A DNA stretch of 64,000 nt. Origin: Hymenobacter chitinivorans DSM 11115. GTDB taxonomy: Bacteria; Bacteroidota; Bacteroidia; Cytophagales; Hymenobacteraceae. Both the position numbers and the translations under genes were made by a program. Position 1 is the first letter of the stretch; every line of letters starts with the position of its first letter. Location: the NCBI RefSeq assembly GCF_002797555.1, contig NZ_PGFA01000006.1, positions 62,001-126,000 of the forward strand, given 5' to 3'. The notes below the pieces were generated by a model. It had not been told where the DNA came from. It saw only the letters and a program-made list of their open reading frames with translations, and did no database searches. Below, piece after piece: positions 14,581-23,593 of this stretch.

Positions 14581-16926
14581 TTATTTCTGCACTACGGCAA
14601 TTTTGCTGATGCAGCCGTTTTTGCCGTCGGCGTCGGAGGAAAGCAGCAGGTACACGCCCGACTGCACTTTGCGGCCGTTGTAGTCGGCCAGGTCCCACAC
14701 CACGGTACCACCGTTGGCCTTGGTCTGGTACACGAGCTTACCGGTCACGTCCGTAATCTTAACCAGGCCGTTATTGGCCAAGCCGCTGATGCCCACCTGC
14801 CCCGTGAAGTCGGTGCGCACGGGGTTCGGCGACACCCTGGCGCAGTCGGGCTTGCCTTCCGTCACGGTGGCCGAGCCGCGGTACGAGACCAGGCCGGCGT
14901 CGGTGATGACGAATACTTCCCCAGTTTTGTCGTTCACCTCCACGTCCACGATGTTATTGGAAGGCAGGGGGCTGTTTTCGGTCGTGAAGTGCAGCAGACC
15001 TTCGTCGGCATCTTCACTGAAGAGCCACAGGCCCCGCTCGGTACCAAACCACTTGCGGTTGGCCCCGTCGACGGCCACTGTTTTGACGACTTCGTCGCGC
15101 AGGGCCCGGTAGCCGGTAGTAGTGCCCCGCCGGATGATGGGCTGCTGGAAGTTACCGGCGTTGGTAGCCAAAAATACCGTGCTGGGGTCGTTAAAAACGG
15201 CTATTCCCTTGGCTGTAGCCACCCAGATATTGCCTTTGCGGTCCTTGGCCAGGTCGTAGATTTCGTTGGCCGGCAGCTCGCTGTTGTTGCTGTTGAAGTA
15301 GCGGCTGCTTTGCTCCTCCGGGTCGTAGGCCACCAGCCCAATACCTTCCTTGCGCGACTGGGAAGCCCAGACGTAGTCGTTATCATCCACCACGATACGG
15401 TCCAGGTTATCGAAGCCGTTGAAGTAGGGCATGGTCTTCCAGGTGTTCGAGGCGGGCAGGTACTGGTGCAGGCCCGAGAGGCTGCGCAGCTCCGGGTGGC
15501 GGTTTACTACCCACACGTTGTCCTTGGAATCCTTGGCCAGGTCGGTGATGCGGACGTAATCGAGGCTGCCGGGAATGGCGCTTTTCAGCGGGGAGCCGGG
15601 CGTGCCTTCCGTAAACTGCTCGTACTCCCAGGCCCCGGTCCACTTCAGCAGCCCGTTGCCGTAGGTGGCGAGGTAGAGGGTGCCGTCTTTGGTGCGCAGA
15701 CCGCGGGTAATATCCTTGAACTTGGGAAAAGCCGGGGTGGGTTTAAACCCTTCGCTGGTGAAGTTGGTCCACTTTCCGTCCTTATACTCGAAAAAGCCCC
15801 CCTGCCACTCCTGCTGCACGTAGCGGTCGGTGTAGCCGCCGCTAAAAATATCCACCGTGTTGGAGCGGGCGTCGGCCAGCACGCTGAAAGCCCGGGCTGA
15901 GGCCGGGGCGTTGGTCGTAAACTTCTCGACCTGCTTGTTTGCCGAGAGCTTGACTAGGCCGTGCTGGTAGTCGGCTACGTAAAAGTCGCCCGTCTGACTT
16001 TGCAACACAGCCTGCGGGGCCGGACTTTGCTCGGTTGTGAGCAGGCGCTCGGTGTTGCCAACCGATTTAATAAGCGTCACCTTGCCGTCGCCGACGGCCA
16101 GCAGGCCGGCCGCCGAGGCCGTTAGCTGCTGGTAGCGGCCGCCCACGTAGATGCTGTAATCGGGTTGCCAGGGCGTGGGGCCGCAGTTGTAGCAGAGCAG
16201 GTTGCCGGCATCCACGCCGGCGTACACGTATTTGCCGAACGTGGCCAGGGAATGATACCGGGCCGTGGCCGCACTGGCCGAGGGCAAATCGATGATCCAG
16301 CGTCGATAGTCGAGCAGGTTATCCGTCAGCTGCCCGCGCATCAGGCCGGCGGAGGTGGCCGCAAACAGCGTATTGTCGAGCACGGTGGTGGCGTACACCG
16401 CCACGGGCGCCCCGCTGGGCCCAATGTTGCCGTAGGTATCCCGGATTTCGCGCTTAGCCATATCAACTACCACCAGGCCAAAACCGGCGCTGAGGTAGGC
16501 CCGACCCTTGTTGAAACTGATGTGGCCAACGGTTTTATCCCCGGCAATGGTCTTGCGCTGAATGTCGCTGACGTTAAGAATGCGGCCGTCAGCGGTAATA
16601 AAGTCCAGGTTGCCGTTGCGGTACACTACCAGTACCTGTTTGGTCACCGGGTCGTAGCCCAGCGTGCTGACGCCTACATCGTGCAGTCCGTCGCGGCTGG
16701 AGAGCAGTTGAGTAGTATTTAGCTCTTTGTCGTAGAAGAACAGGGCATCTTCGGTAGCCACGTAAACCCGGTTGCCGGCCTCGGCCAGGGCCTTGGCCCG
16801 GTTATTTGGCAAATACAGCTGCCAGTCACCGTAGCCAGCCGTGCTTTGCGCTACGGCCCCGCTGATGGCGAGCAAGAGCAGGAAGAAAGTACCGGACCAC
16901 CGGCGGGTGCGTAGCAGATAATTCAT
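14581..16926 (-). CDS. porZ: PorZ-like beta-propeller protein of the T9SS
   Basis: 781 residues from the ATG at 16926 (a TTG two codons earlier is less likely). A signal peptide precedes two blocks of seven-bladed propeller-like repeats, with two-component-regulator-type blades such as LAKDSKDNVWVV, VDDNDYVWASQ, LAKDRKGNIWVATAKGIAVF and VDGANRKWFGTERGLWLF. The C-terminus is a type A sorting domain (RVSPNPVRTDF, LVKITDVTGKLVYQ, VQSGVYLLL). This layout matches PorZ, the surface part of the attachment complex (with PorU, PorV and PorQ) that attaches A-LPS to T9SS cargo. The N-terminal GYGDWQLYLPNN is typical of the family. Confidence 0.87.
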   Translation of the reverse strand: MNYLLRTRRWSGTFFLLLLAISGAVAQSTAGYGDWQLYLPNNRAKALAEAGNRVYVATEDALFFYDKELNTTQLLSSRDGLHDVGVSTLGYDPVTKQVLVVYRNGNLDFITADGRILNVSDIQRKTIAGDKTVGHISFNKGRAYLSAGFGLVVVDMAKREIRDTYGNIGPSGAPVAVYATTVLDNTLFAATSAGLMRGQLTDNLLDYRRWIIDLPSASAATARYHSLATFGKYVYAGVDAGNLLCYNCGPTPWQPDYSIYVGGRYQQLTASAAGLLAVGDGKVTLIKSVGNTERLLTTEQSPAPQAVLQSQTGDFYVADYQHGLVKLSANKQVEKFTTNAPASARAFSVLADARSNTVDIFSGGYTDRYVQQEWQGGFFEYKDGKWTNFTSEGFKPTPAFPKFKDITRGLRTKDGTLYLATYGNGLLKWTGAWEYEQFTEGTPGSPLKSAIPGSLDYVRITDLAKDSKDNVWVVNRHPELRSLSGLHQYLPASNTWKTMPYFNGFDNLDRIVVDDNDYVWASQSRKEGIGLVAYDPEEQSSRYFNSNNSELPANEIYDLAKDRKGNIWVATAKGIAVFNDPSTVFLATNAGNFQQPIIRRGTTTGYRALRDEVVKTVAVDGANRKWFGTERGLWLFSEDADEGLLHFTTENSPLPSNNIVDVEVNDKTGEVFVITDAGLVSYRGSATVTEGKPDCARVSPNPVRTDFTGQVGISGLANNGLVKITDVTGKLVYQTKANGGTVVWDLADYNGRKVQSGVYLLLSSDADGKNGCISKIAVVQK

Positions 16927-16985
16927 TGGCAAAAACAGAAAGCCTACAAGGATAGAATCAGGTAGCTAACGCTGAGTTGGGCAGA

Positions 16986-17609
16986 TTAGTGCTTGGCGGC
17001 GGCGGTGCTGGGCTCGGTGGTTTTTTCCTTCATGCCCTCCAGAAAACAGGCCCGGCAGCGGGCCTCGTAGGAGTCGGTTTCGCCGAGCAGAATCTTGTCG
17101 TCGGAGGCGGCAATGCGGAAGGAGTAGGTGGCCAGCTCGCCGCAGCACACGCACACGGCGTGCACCTTGGTTACAAACTCGGCAATGGCCATCAGCGTGG
17201 GCATGGGGCCGAAGGGTTTGCCCATAAAGTCCATGTCGAGGCCGGCCACGATGACGCGGGTGCCACGGTTGGCCAGCTGGGTGCACACTTCCACCAGGGA
17301 TTCGTCGAAGAACTGGGCCTCATCCACGCCCACCACGTCGCAGGAGCCGGCCAGCAGCAGCATTTCCTGGGCAATGGGCACGGGCGTAGAGCGGATGCTG
17401 TTCGAGTTGTGCGACACCACGTCGTGCTCGTGGTAGCGGGTATCGAGGGCGGGCTTGAAGATTTCGACACGCTGCCGGGCAATTTTGGCCCGGTTCAGCC
17501 GGCGGATAAGCTCCTCGGTTTTGCCCGAAAACATGGAGCCGCACACAACTTCAATCCAGCCCCGGCGGGGCGTATCGCGGCTCGTGCCGACGCGGGGTTC
17601 TATAAACAC
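16986..17609 (-). CDS. tdk: Thymidine kinase, type II
   Basis: Phosphorylates thymidine in the salvage pathway. 207 residues with the P-loop GSMFSGKT (24-31), the VDEAQFFD Walker B/catalytic region (Asp96, Glu97), the lasso with zinc ligands CVCC (153-156) and CRAC (185-188), and the substrate-binding segment between them. The N-terminal ~18 residues (MFIEPRVGTSRDTPRRGW) match Bacteroidota tdk. It lies near ndk and a nucleoside symporter, fitting nucleoside salvage. Confidence 0.95.
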   Translation of the reverse strand: MFIEPRVGTSRDTPRRGWIEVVCGSMFSGKTEELIRRLNRAKIARQRVEIFKPALDTRYHEHDVVSHNSNSIRSTPVPIAQEMLLLAGSCDVVGVDEAQFFDESLVEVCTQLANRGTRVIVAGLDMDFMGKPFGPMPTLMAIAEFVTKVHAVCVCCGELATYSFRIAASDDKILLGETDSYEARCRACFLEGMKEKTTEPSTAAAKH

Positions 17610-17779
17610 GGTGCTATCTGTTGGCGGTGGTCGAAACCGGGCCGCCGGGGCCCGGTTGGAACCTCTAAAGTACGAGTTTCACGGCGGAGCCTCAAATGCC
17701 TGTTGGCGCCGCAGCGGTCAGCCGCTAGAGGATCAGCCACTTAATTCCTGCCTACTGTTTTGGGCCGCGGCACCTGGTT

Positions 17780-18106
17780 TTAACCGGGAAGGTAGCGCAG
17801 ATGCGGTAGCTTGGTAGCTTCGGGCACCCGGCCACTCACCTCGCCTTCGGGCAGGCGGGTTTGGCAGGTCAGGCGCTCGTGGGGCAGCAAGCGGCCGGCG
17901 GCGCGGTAGCGCAATTCGGCATCGGTGGGCGGACTCAGTAATTCCAGGCCCTGCATCACCTCGAGGCGGCAGGTAGTGCAGCGGCCTTTGGCCCCGCAGG
18001 CGTGCATCCAGTCGTGGCCGGCGGCTTGCAGAGCGGCGAGAAGCGTAGTACCGGCGGGCACCGAAACTACGGCACCAGGCAGGTTTTGCACGGTCAGAGT
18101 GGGCAT
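17780..18106 (-). CDS. 2Fe-2S ferredoxin
   Basis: 108 residues of plant/adrenodoxin-type fold. Ligand cysteines are Cys37, Cys43, Cys46 and Cys81 (HACGAKGRCTTC and LTCQT). The ATG at 18106 is chosen because it begins the first strand (TLTVQNLPGAVV). An ATG at 18151 would add 15 residues but overlaps the divergent gene. It carries electrons to an unidentified partner; no oxidoreductase is next to it. Confidence 0.9.
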   Translation of the reverse strand: MPTLTVQNLPGAVVSVPAGTTLLAALQAAGHDWMHACGAKGRCTTCRLEVMQGLELLSPPTDAELRYRAAGRLLPHERLTCQTRLPEGEVSGRVPEATKLPHLRYLPG

Positions 18107-18140
18107 CTTTACGTAAATTGCCCGTTGAACCAGGCTTTCG

Positions 18141-19352
18141 ATGAACGACAAATATAGCTCCGCAAAACGCGAACAATACGGTCAGCGGCTGGCCGCTCAG
18201 CTTTGTGACCAGCACTTTGGCCCCGCTCCCACTGCCACCCTCGACGGGCCAGCCGTGCTGCGGTTTACCCCCATCCGGCAGGTAAACCTGTTTGTGGTGC
18301 AGCAGCTGCTGGCCCAATGGACCGGGGAAATGGCCCGCCTGCGCAGTCCCTACTTCGACTTCGAGGCGCCCGACGTGCGCCAGGCCCTGACCCAGTTTAT
18401 GAACACCTTGTCGCGCCGCATCAAGCTGGGCCGGGCCGCCTTTGAGCCCCTGCTGGCCCGGGCCATCGGCGACACGCTGGGCGTGGCTACCAACCCGCAG
18501 CAGGCTTTCGAGCAGAAGCTACTGGGTACGCAACCCACCACGACGGCCGAGCAGCTGCGCGACGCGCTGCGCTACTTGGACCTGGATAAAGCCTTGTTTC
18601 AGGGCTTTATTGATACCCTCACGCCGGGCACTGCGCTGGAGCGGGACTTTGTACTGAACCGGTTCCGCCTCTACCAGGAAGCCAACTACAAGGCCCACAC
18701 GCCCCTGGAAAAGGTCGTGGAAGAGTTTAGCCAGCTGCTGCCACTTTCGGTAGGTGATTTGCAGGACCAGGCTCCGGCTGCCGAAGCTACCAAAGCGGCT
18801 GAAGCCGCGCCGGCAGTGCCTGTTGCCGTAGCGGCCCCGCCAGCCGCCCCGGAAGCAGTGGCTCCCCCGGTTGCCAGTGCGCCGGAACCCACCCCGCTCC
18901 CCACTTTTGTGGCTCCTGCGGCTCCGGCACCGGCCCCCGTGGCAGCACCGCCGGCCGAGCCGGAACCCATTCGCCGGCCGCTGGCCGAAGCGGCGGCTCC
19001 GGCCGGGGTGCCCTTGTACGAAAAGCTCAAGGCAGAGCAGCCGGCCTCGGCCCCGCTCAGCGAAACGCTGCGGGGCGAGCGGCCCAGTACTACGCTGGCC
19101 GAGAAGTCGGCGCCCAAGGTGGAGTCGCTGCGGGAGGCTATTTCCATCAACCAGCGCTTCAGCTTTATCAACGAGCTGTTCAACGGGGAGAATATGGAGT
19201 ACCACACCGCCATTCAGCACCTCGACACGCTGCCTAATGCCGACGTGGCCAAGCGCTACGTAACGGAGGATCTGGCCCAGAAATACGGCTGGGTGCGCAA
19301 GGAAGAGCACGTCAACAAGCTGCTCAAGCTCCTGGACCGCAAGTTTGCCTAA
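18141..19352 (+). CDS. Conserved hypothetical protein with Ala/Pro linker
   Basis: 403 residues. Residues ~1-205 are helical (QVNLFVVQQLLAQWTGEMAR, an APDVRQALTQFMNTLSRRIK helix). A ~110-residue Ala/Pro/Glu-rich low-complexity linker follows, and the last ~75 residues form a compact helical domain (ISINQRFSFINELFNGENME, YHTAIQHLDTLPN, LAQKYGW). The C-terminal domain matches a pattern common in Bacteroidota proteins of unknown function. No enzymatic motif, signal peptide or membrane segment is seen. The stop overlaps the possible start of the next gene. Confidence 0.75.
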   Translation: MNDKYSSAKREQYGQRLAAQLCDQHFGPAPTATLDGPAVLRFTPIRQVNLFVVQQLLAQWTGEMARLRSPYFDFEAPDVRQALTQFMNTLSRRIKLGRAAFEPLLARAIGDTLGVATNPQQAFEQKLLGTQPTTTAEQLRDALRYLDLDKALFQGFIDTLTPGTALERDFVLNRFRLYQEANYKAHTPLEKVVEEFSQLLPLSVGDLQDQAPAAEATKAAEAAPAVPVAVAAPPAAPEAVAPPVASAPEPTPLPTFVAPAAPAPAPVAAPPAEPEPIRRPLAEAAAPAGVPLYEKLKAEQPASAPLSETLRGERPSTTLAEKSAPKVESLREAISINQRFSFINELFNGENMEYHTAIQHLDTLPNADVAKRYVTEDLAQKYGWVRKEEHVNKLLKLLDRKFA

Positions 19353-20424
19353 CCCCCGAGGCGGCGTGCTTTCCCCGGCGGCCACTGGGCTGACTTCGAT
19401 TGGGCTGCGCTGGCGGCAACTGCTGCTGGTGTACGTGCTGGCCGTGGGTGTGCTGGCCGGCAGCGCTTACACTATGTACGTGCACTATGACTTCTCCCAC
19501 TCCCTCGACACGCGCAGCTACCTGAGCATGGCCCGGGGCGAGTTTCGGGGCGTCAGCATCACGCGGCGCTACCGGGTGCCGGTGCCGGCCGTGGCCGCCG
19601 CCGTGGCCTGGCCCGTGGAGCAGGTCTACGCCCGGATCTGGCCCCAGCGCGCCACCACCGACTGGCCCTTGCGGCTGGCGTTTTACCTGGTCAATACCCT
19701 GGTGCTGGCCGGGGCCGGCCTGCTGATTTTCCGCAGCTGCCTACTCTCCGGAGCTTCGCCGCCCGCCGCCCTGCTGGCCCTGGTAGCGGTGCTGACCAGC
19801 CGCTGGGCCGTGTACACGGCCGGCTTGCCACTGGTAGATAGTCTGTACCTGCTGGTTTTTGCCCTGGCGTTTTACGCGGCCCGCAGCGGCTCGGCGGCGG
19901 CGCTGGTGGCCTGCATCCTGCTGGGCCCACACGCCAAGGAGTCCTTTATTTTCCTAATGCCCTGGCTGCTGTGGTTTGCCCGCCCGGCCCTGTCGTGGCC
20001 CCGGCAGTTGGCCTGGCTGGCAGCTTCGGGGGCCGTGGCCTACGCCGTGCGGCACTGGATAGACGCGCAGGTGGGTGCCCCGCCCCAGGAAAGCCTGCAC
20101 AACGCCCTGGACCACGTGCACAACCTTGCGTACTCCCTGCGCCGGCTGCTGTCGGTGAAAGGAGCCGGGGAAATCTTCAGCATCTTCGGCTTCTTCTGGC
20201 TGGTGCTGCTGGCCGGGCTGCGCTTCAGCGGTAAGCTGTGGCTCCGGCCGCTGGACTTGAGTGGGGCAGTCCTGCTACTCGTGGTGCTGGTACACATGCT
20301 GCTTTCCGGCGACCTGGGCCGCATGGGCTACCTGGCTAGCCCCGTGTTTGCGGTGGTATTTTCGTTGGTGCTAACCCGGCACCCCGCTTTCCAATGGCTG
20401 TGGGCCGCTCCCGCGAAACCCTGA
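19345..20424 (+). CDS. Hypothetical polytopic membrane protein
   Basis: About 359 residues with roughly eight to nine hydrophobic segments. The first loop contains HYDFSHSLDTRSYLSMARGE, where an acidic pair before the second helix is reminiscent of GT-C glycosyltransferases. A WLLWF segment and LVDSLYLLVFALAFYAARSG follow. The start is unclear: the frame opens at a TTG (19345) overlapping the previous stop, with a GTG at 19366. Both precede the first helix. The link with GT-C enzymes is by topology and the one loop only. Confidence 0.6.
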   Translation: MPNPRGGVLSPAATGLTSIGLRWRQLLLVYVLAVGVLAGSAYTMYVHYDFSHSLDTRSYLSMARGEFRGVSITRRYRVPVPAVAAAVAWPVEQVYARIWPQRATTDWPLRLAFYLVNTLVLAGAGLLIFRSCLLSGASPPAALLALVAVLTSRWAVYTAGLPLVDSLYLLVFALAFYAARSGSAAALVACILLGPHAKESFIFLMPWLLWFARPALSWPRQLAWLAASGAVAYAVRHWIDAQVGAPPQESLHNALDHVHNLAYSLRRLLSVKGAGEIFSIFGFFWLVLLAGLRFSGKLWLRPLDLSGAVLLLVVLVHMLLSGDLGRMGYLASPVFAVVFSLVLTRHPAFQWLWAAPAKP

Positions 20425-20680
20425 GGGCGGGCGACCAGGCAAAGCCAAGTAAACAGCTTCTCTCTTTTTGCTATGGTCGTCTACCAGCGTTGGTAGACGA
20501 CCTCACTCTTTTTGGCAAGGTCGTCTACCAACGCTGGTAGACGACCTCACTCTTTTTGCTGGGGTTGTCTACTTGCCGGCTCAGGCAGTACTCTATCATC
20601 TTATGGCTATGCCAAACAAGCCAGGCAGCCCCGTAGTCACTACCGCTGTTTGAGGGGCTGCCCGGCCGCGTCAGCCCTTC
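20425..20680. other. Intergenic region with the 44-bp palindrome array
   Basis: 256 bases between converging genes (stop 20424; stop 20681). It holds the tandem array at 20459-20572. The remainder (20573-20680) shows no gene. Confidence 0.6.
20459..20572. repeat. Tandem palindrome array, 44-bp period
   Basis: About 2.6 units. Each unit is a ~16-base spacer with TCACTCTTTTTG and a 28-bp palindrome, GGTCGTCTACCA-loop-TGGTAGACGACC. Palindromes lie at 20475-20502 and 20519-20546 with perfect 12-bp stems; their 4-base loops are complements (GCGT and ACGC). A third, half-unit begins in phase at 20563 (GGTTGTCTAC). It is not part of any convincing gene. Confidence 0.85.
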
Positions 20681-22282
20681 TCAGCGGATTTCGGTGAGGT
20701 AATACGGTCCGAAAGCCGTGGGAAACGAGTCGGCTTTTACCGTGCGGAAGCCGCGCAGCAGCTCGGCATTCTGGTTGCCGTACACCAGCTGGGCCCGGTC
20801 CAGCAGCTGCGGCCCGTCGAGGCCGGTGGTGAAAACCCGGTGGCCATTGCGCAGTTGGGTGCGCAGCCACTCCCGGAACCGGGCCGGCGACTGGCCCGGG
20901 CGCTGCACCAGCAGCGTGGGCGCGGGCAGCACGTTGGCGGGCCCCTCAGCCCGGCCGGTATGGTAGTGCAGCTGGTTGAGCGTCAGGTTGTGGTTGTCGA
21001 GCAGAAACCAGCTGGTAGGCTCGGAGAGAATTTGCCCCAGCAATGGGCTGTTTGGCGCAATACCGGTATTGGCAAAGCGCAGATAATGGCTGGGTACGAG
21101 CCCGAAAGCCAGATTCCAGCCCAGCAGCGCCAAACCCAGCGCAGCCACGGCGCGGGGCGGCAGCCAGGGCAAGCCGGCCGCCACCACCACGGTCAGCAGC
21201 GCGGGCGCCATCACCATAAACTCGGCATTGCCCTCGGAGTACACCGCAAACAGCAACTGCAGGCCCAGAACGACAAGGTGACTAAGTACCACGGGCAGCA
21301 CTGCTGCAGAGGCTACGGTGCCGGACTCAACCACCTGATTCCGCCGTCGAAACCCAAGCCCCAGCAGCCAACCCGCGTAGGCCAGCAAACCCAGAAAAGC
21401 TAGTCCGACCAGCCCCAGCGCCGGATACTGCCGCAGCAAGGCCAGCATGGAGCCGTGCACCTGCACAAACGTGCGCCCCAGATTCACCACCGAGAGCAGC
21501 AGGCCGTGGCCCGATACGCTGCCGGTGGCCGTGCCGGCGTAGTAATCGTGGAACACGAAGCGCCACAGGGCGGCCACGGTCAGGGGCTGCTGCCAGTAGG
21601 GCAAGGTCGCCACGTAAGCCACTGGTACCAGCAAAGCCGGCAGGGCGTACACGAGCAGAGCGCGCAGTTTAGCCCCGGGAGCGTAATACGCCGTGCCCAG
21701 CAACAGACCCAGCCACCAGCAGAAGTGAATCTGGTGAAACAAACAGGCCAGGGCCGCCCAGAACCCGGCCGCGGCCAGATGCCTCAATTTCCACCCGCCC
21801 AGCTGGTAGCGCGCCCAGGCCAGGCTGCCCAGCAACGACAGCAGCACGGGCAGGATGTAGGCCTCGTTTTCGGTGGCAAACCGCAGCACGCCGAAACTGG
21901 CCCCAACGAGCAGCAGCCAGGGCCACACGGTTGTCCCGGCCGGCCGCAACCGGCGCAGCAGCTGCCGCAGCACCAGCAGACTCCCCCCGGCGGCCAGAGC
22001 GTTCAGCACCTTCAGGGCCGCCAGCGTATCCACGTCCCCGCCTACCGCGCGCAAGGCCGTGACCCACAGCCAGCCGACCGGATTATAGAGCAGATGGTGG
22101 GCCAGCAGCAACTCATGGCCGTGCCGCACGCAGGCCGCGTAGTACCACGCGTCCAGGGTAGAATTTTGCGTCGGCAGCAGCAGATAAACCAGCGTCAGCA
22201 GGCCGATAATGATGAATTCTGGATTCTGAATACTGAATTGGCGCAGCCGCCCCGGACTCGAACGAAATTCAGAATTCATCAT
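20681..22282 (-). CDS. Putative GT-C type membrane glycosyltransferase
   Basis: 533 residues with about twelve to thirteen hydrophobic segments and a C-terminal soluble tail. The first loop includes QNSTLDAWYYAACVRHGHEL, and the second contains LLYNPVGWLW, in line with membrane glycosyltransferases that use a lipid-linked donor. The N-terminal ~26 residues (MMNSEFRSSPGRLRQFSIQN and following) are encoded by a simple inverted repeat (22208-22283) and are probably not part of the ancestral protein. It starts 13 bases after the rodA stop, in the same orientation as the cell-shape genes. Confidence 0.65.
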   Translation of the reverse strand: MMNSEFRSSPGRLRQFSIQNPEFIIIGLLTLVYLLLPTQNSTLDAWYYAACVRHGHELLLAHHLLYNPVGWLWVTALRAVGGDVDTLAALKVLNALAAGGSLLVLRQLLRRLRPAGTTVWPWLLLVGASFGVLRFATENEAYILPVLLSLLGSLAWARYQLGGWKLRHLAAAGFWAALACLFHQIHFCWWLGLLLGTAYYAPGAKLRALLVYALPALLVPVAYVATLPYWQQPLTVAALWRFVFHDYYAGTATGSVSGHGLLLSVVNLGRTFVQVHGSMLALLRQYPALGLVGLAFLGLLAYAGWLLGLGFRRRNQVVESGTVASAAVLPVVLSHLVVLGLQLLFAVYSEGNAEFMVMAPALLTVVVAAGLPWLPPRAVAALGLALLGWNLAFGLVPSHYLRFANTGIAPNSPLLGQILSEPTSWFLLDNHNLTLNQLHYHTGRAEGPANVLPAPTLLVQRPGQSPARFREWLRTQLRNGHRVFTTGLDGPQLLDRAQLVYGNQNAELLRGFRTVKADSFPTAFGPYYLTEIR

Positions 22283-22283
22283 T
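22208..22283. repeat. Inverted repeat, AATTCTGA type
   Basis: AATGATGAATTCTG at 22208-22221 is repeated inverted at 22270-22283 (perfect 14 bp). Internal near-tandem GATTCTGAATACTGAATT units fill the left arm. It sits at the rodA/membrane-protein junction and supplies the start codons of the latter. Confidence 0.7.
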
Positions 22284-22295
22284 CAACGTTCAGAA

Positions 22296-23591
22296 TTACC
22301 TGACTAAGTCCTGCTTGCGGTAGGCGTCGATGGCCAGCAGGATGAAAAGCAGGGTAGTGAAGCTCCACAGCGAGGAGCCGCCGTAGCTGAACAGCGGCAG
22401 CGGGATGCCCACCACCGGCGCCAGCCCGATGGTCATGCCGATGTTGATGGCGAAGTGGAAAAAGATGACGCTGGCCACGCAGTAGCCGTAGGTGCGCCCA
22501 AACACGGATTTCTGACGCTCCGCCACGTAGAGCACCCGGGCCAGCAAAGCCATAAAGAGCACAATGACGACCATCGTACCGGCCCAGCCCCACTCCTCGC
22601 CCACGGTGCAGAAAATAAAGTCGGTGCTTTGCGCGGGCACGAAGTCGAACTTGGTCTGGGTACCCTGCAGAAAGCCCTTGCCCACCAGCCCACCCGAGCC
22701 AATGGCAATCTTGGACTGGGTCACGTTCCAGCCCACGCCCAGCGGGTCGGCCGAGGGGTTAATCAGCACCTCAATCCGCTTGCGCTGGTGGTCCTGGAGC
22801 ACGTTGTTGAAGAAGAAATCCACGCCGAAGACCATGCCGATAACCACCGCCCACACCGACAAGGCCAGCGGCAGATGATGGCGCAAAACCTTGGTGTTTA
22901 CGGCAAAAACCAGGGCCAAAATAGCCGTAAACACTCCTACCAGCCAGAGTTTGGGCACCAGCAAAGCCAGAATCAGAATGGCCCCGGCGGCAGCCAGGAT
23001 AATGAGAATCAGCGGTGACATGCCCTCCCGGAAGTAAGCCAGCAAGAAGGCGCCGAACACCAGGGCCTGCCCGGTTTCGTTGGCAGCCACAATCAGCAGC
23101 GGGGGCAGCAGCGTGAGGCCGGCCAACACCATTTGGTCCCGGAAGTTCTGCTGGCGCAGATTGATGCCGGCCATGTAGCGCGACACGGCCAGGGCCGTTA
23201 TAAATTTGGCAAACTCGGCCGGCTGCAGCCGCACGGGGCCCAGCTCCAGCCAGGAACGGGAACCGGCAATGGGCCGGGCAATGAAGGGCGTGACGATAAG
23301 CAGCACAATCATGATGCCGTAGAGCCCGAAGGCAAACGTGTCGTAGGCCTTGTAGTTGATGACGAGCAGAATCACGATGAGCACCACGGCGGTGCCAATC
23401 CAGAGGATCTGCTTAAACCAGTTGAAGGCCATCAGCTCCTGGAAGCTCAGCCCGCTGAACAGGCCGCCGGCCGGGGCCTCGGGCGAGTAACTGGCCGCGT
23501 ACACGTTGAGCCAGCCCAAACCCACCATCAGGGTGTAGAGGCCGACGGTAACCCAATCGATACTGCGACTATAGCGCGCGGGTAAGGCCAT
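22296..23591 (-). CDS. rodA: Peptidoglycan glycosyltransferase RodA
   Basis: A SEDS-family transglycosylase that polymerises lipid II for cell elongation. 431 residues with ten or so membrane segments. Family motifs are visible: TPFIARPIAGSRSWLELG, GPVRLQPAEFAKF, NETGQALVFGAFLLAYFREG, GVGWNVTQSKIAIGSGGL-type SKIAIGSGGLVGKGF, and DFIFCTVGEEWGW. It follows mrdA by 2 bases, so both are translated from one message; the pair forms the elongasome polymerase/transpeptidase. Confidence 0.95.
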   Translation of the reverse strand: MALPARYSRSIDWVTVGLYTLMVGLGWLNVYAASYSPEAPAGGLFSGLSFQELMAFNWFKQILWIGTAVVLIVILLVINYKAYDTFAFGLYGIMIVLLIVTPFIARPIAGSRSWLELGPVRLQPAEFAKFITALAVSRYMAGINLRQQNFRDQMVLAGLTLLPPLLIVAANETGQALVFGAFLLAYFREGMSPLILIILAAAGAILILALLVPKLWLVGVFTAILALVFAVNTKVLRHHLPLALSVWAVVIGMVFGVDFFFNNVLQDHQRKRIEVLINPSADPLGVGWNVTQSKIAIGSGGLVGKGFLQGTQTKFDFVPAQSTDFIFCTVGEEWGWAGTMVVIVLFMALLARVLYVAERQKSVFGRTYGYCVASVIFFHFAINIGMTIGLAPVVGIPLPLFSYGGSSLWSFTTLLFILLAIDAYRKQDLVR

Positions 23592-23593
23592 AC

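Noticed and set aside
14449..15900. 483-codon plus-strand open frame opposite the PorZ-like gene
   Set aside because: Antisense shadow without signal, domain or promoter; the minus-strand gene has clear propeller and sorting-domain features.
20475..20546. Ordinary tandem Rho-independent terminators
   Set aside because: T-runs are displaced 4-5 bases from the stem and the units are phased with a third partial copy, so I call it a repeat array, although termination may still occur here.
20468..20697. Short plus-strand open frames across the 44-bp array
   Set aside because: They consist of translated palindromes and have no independent support.
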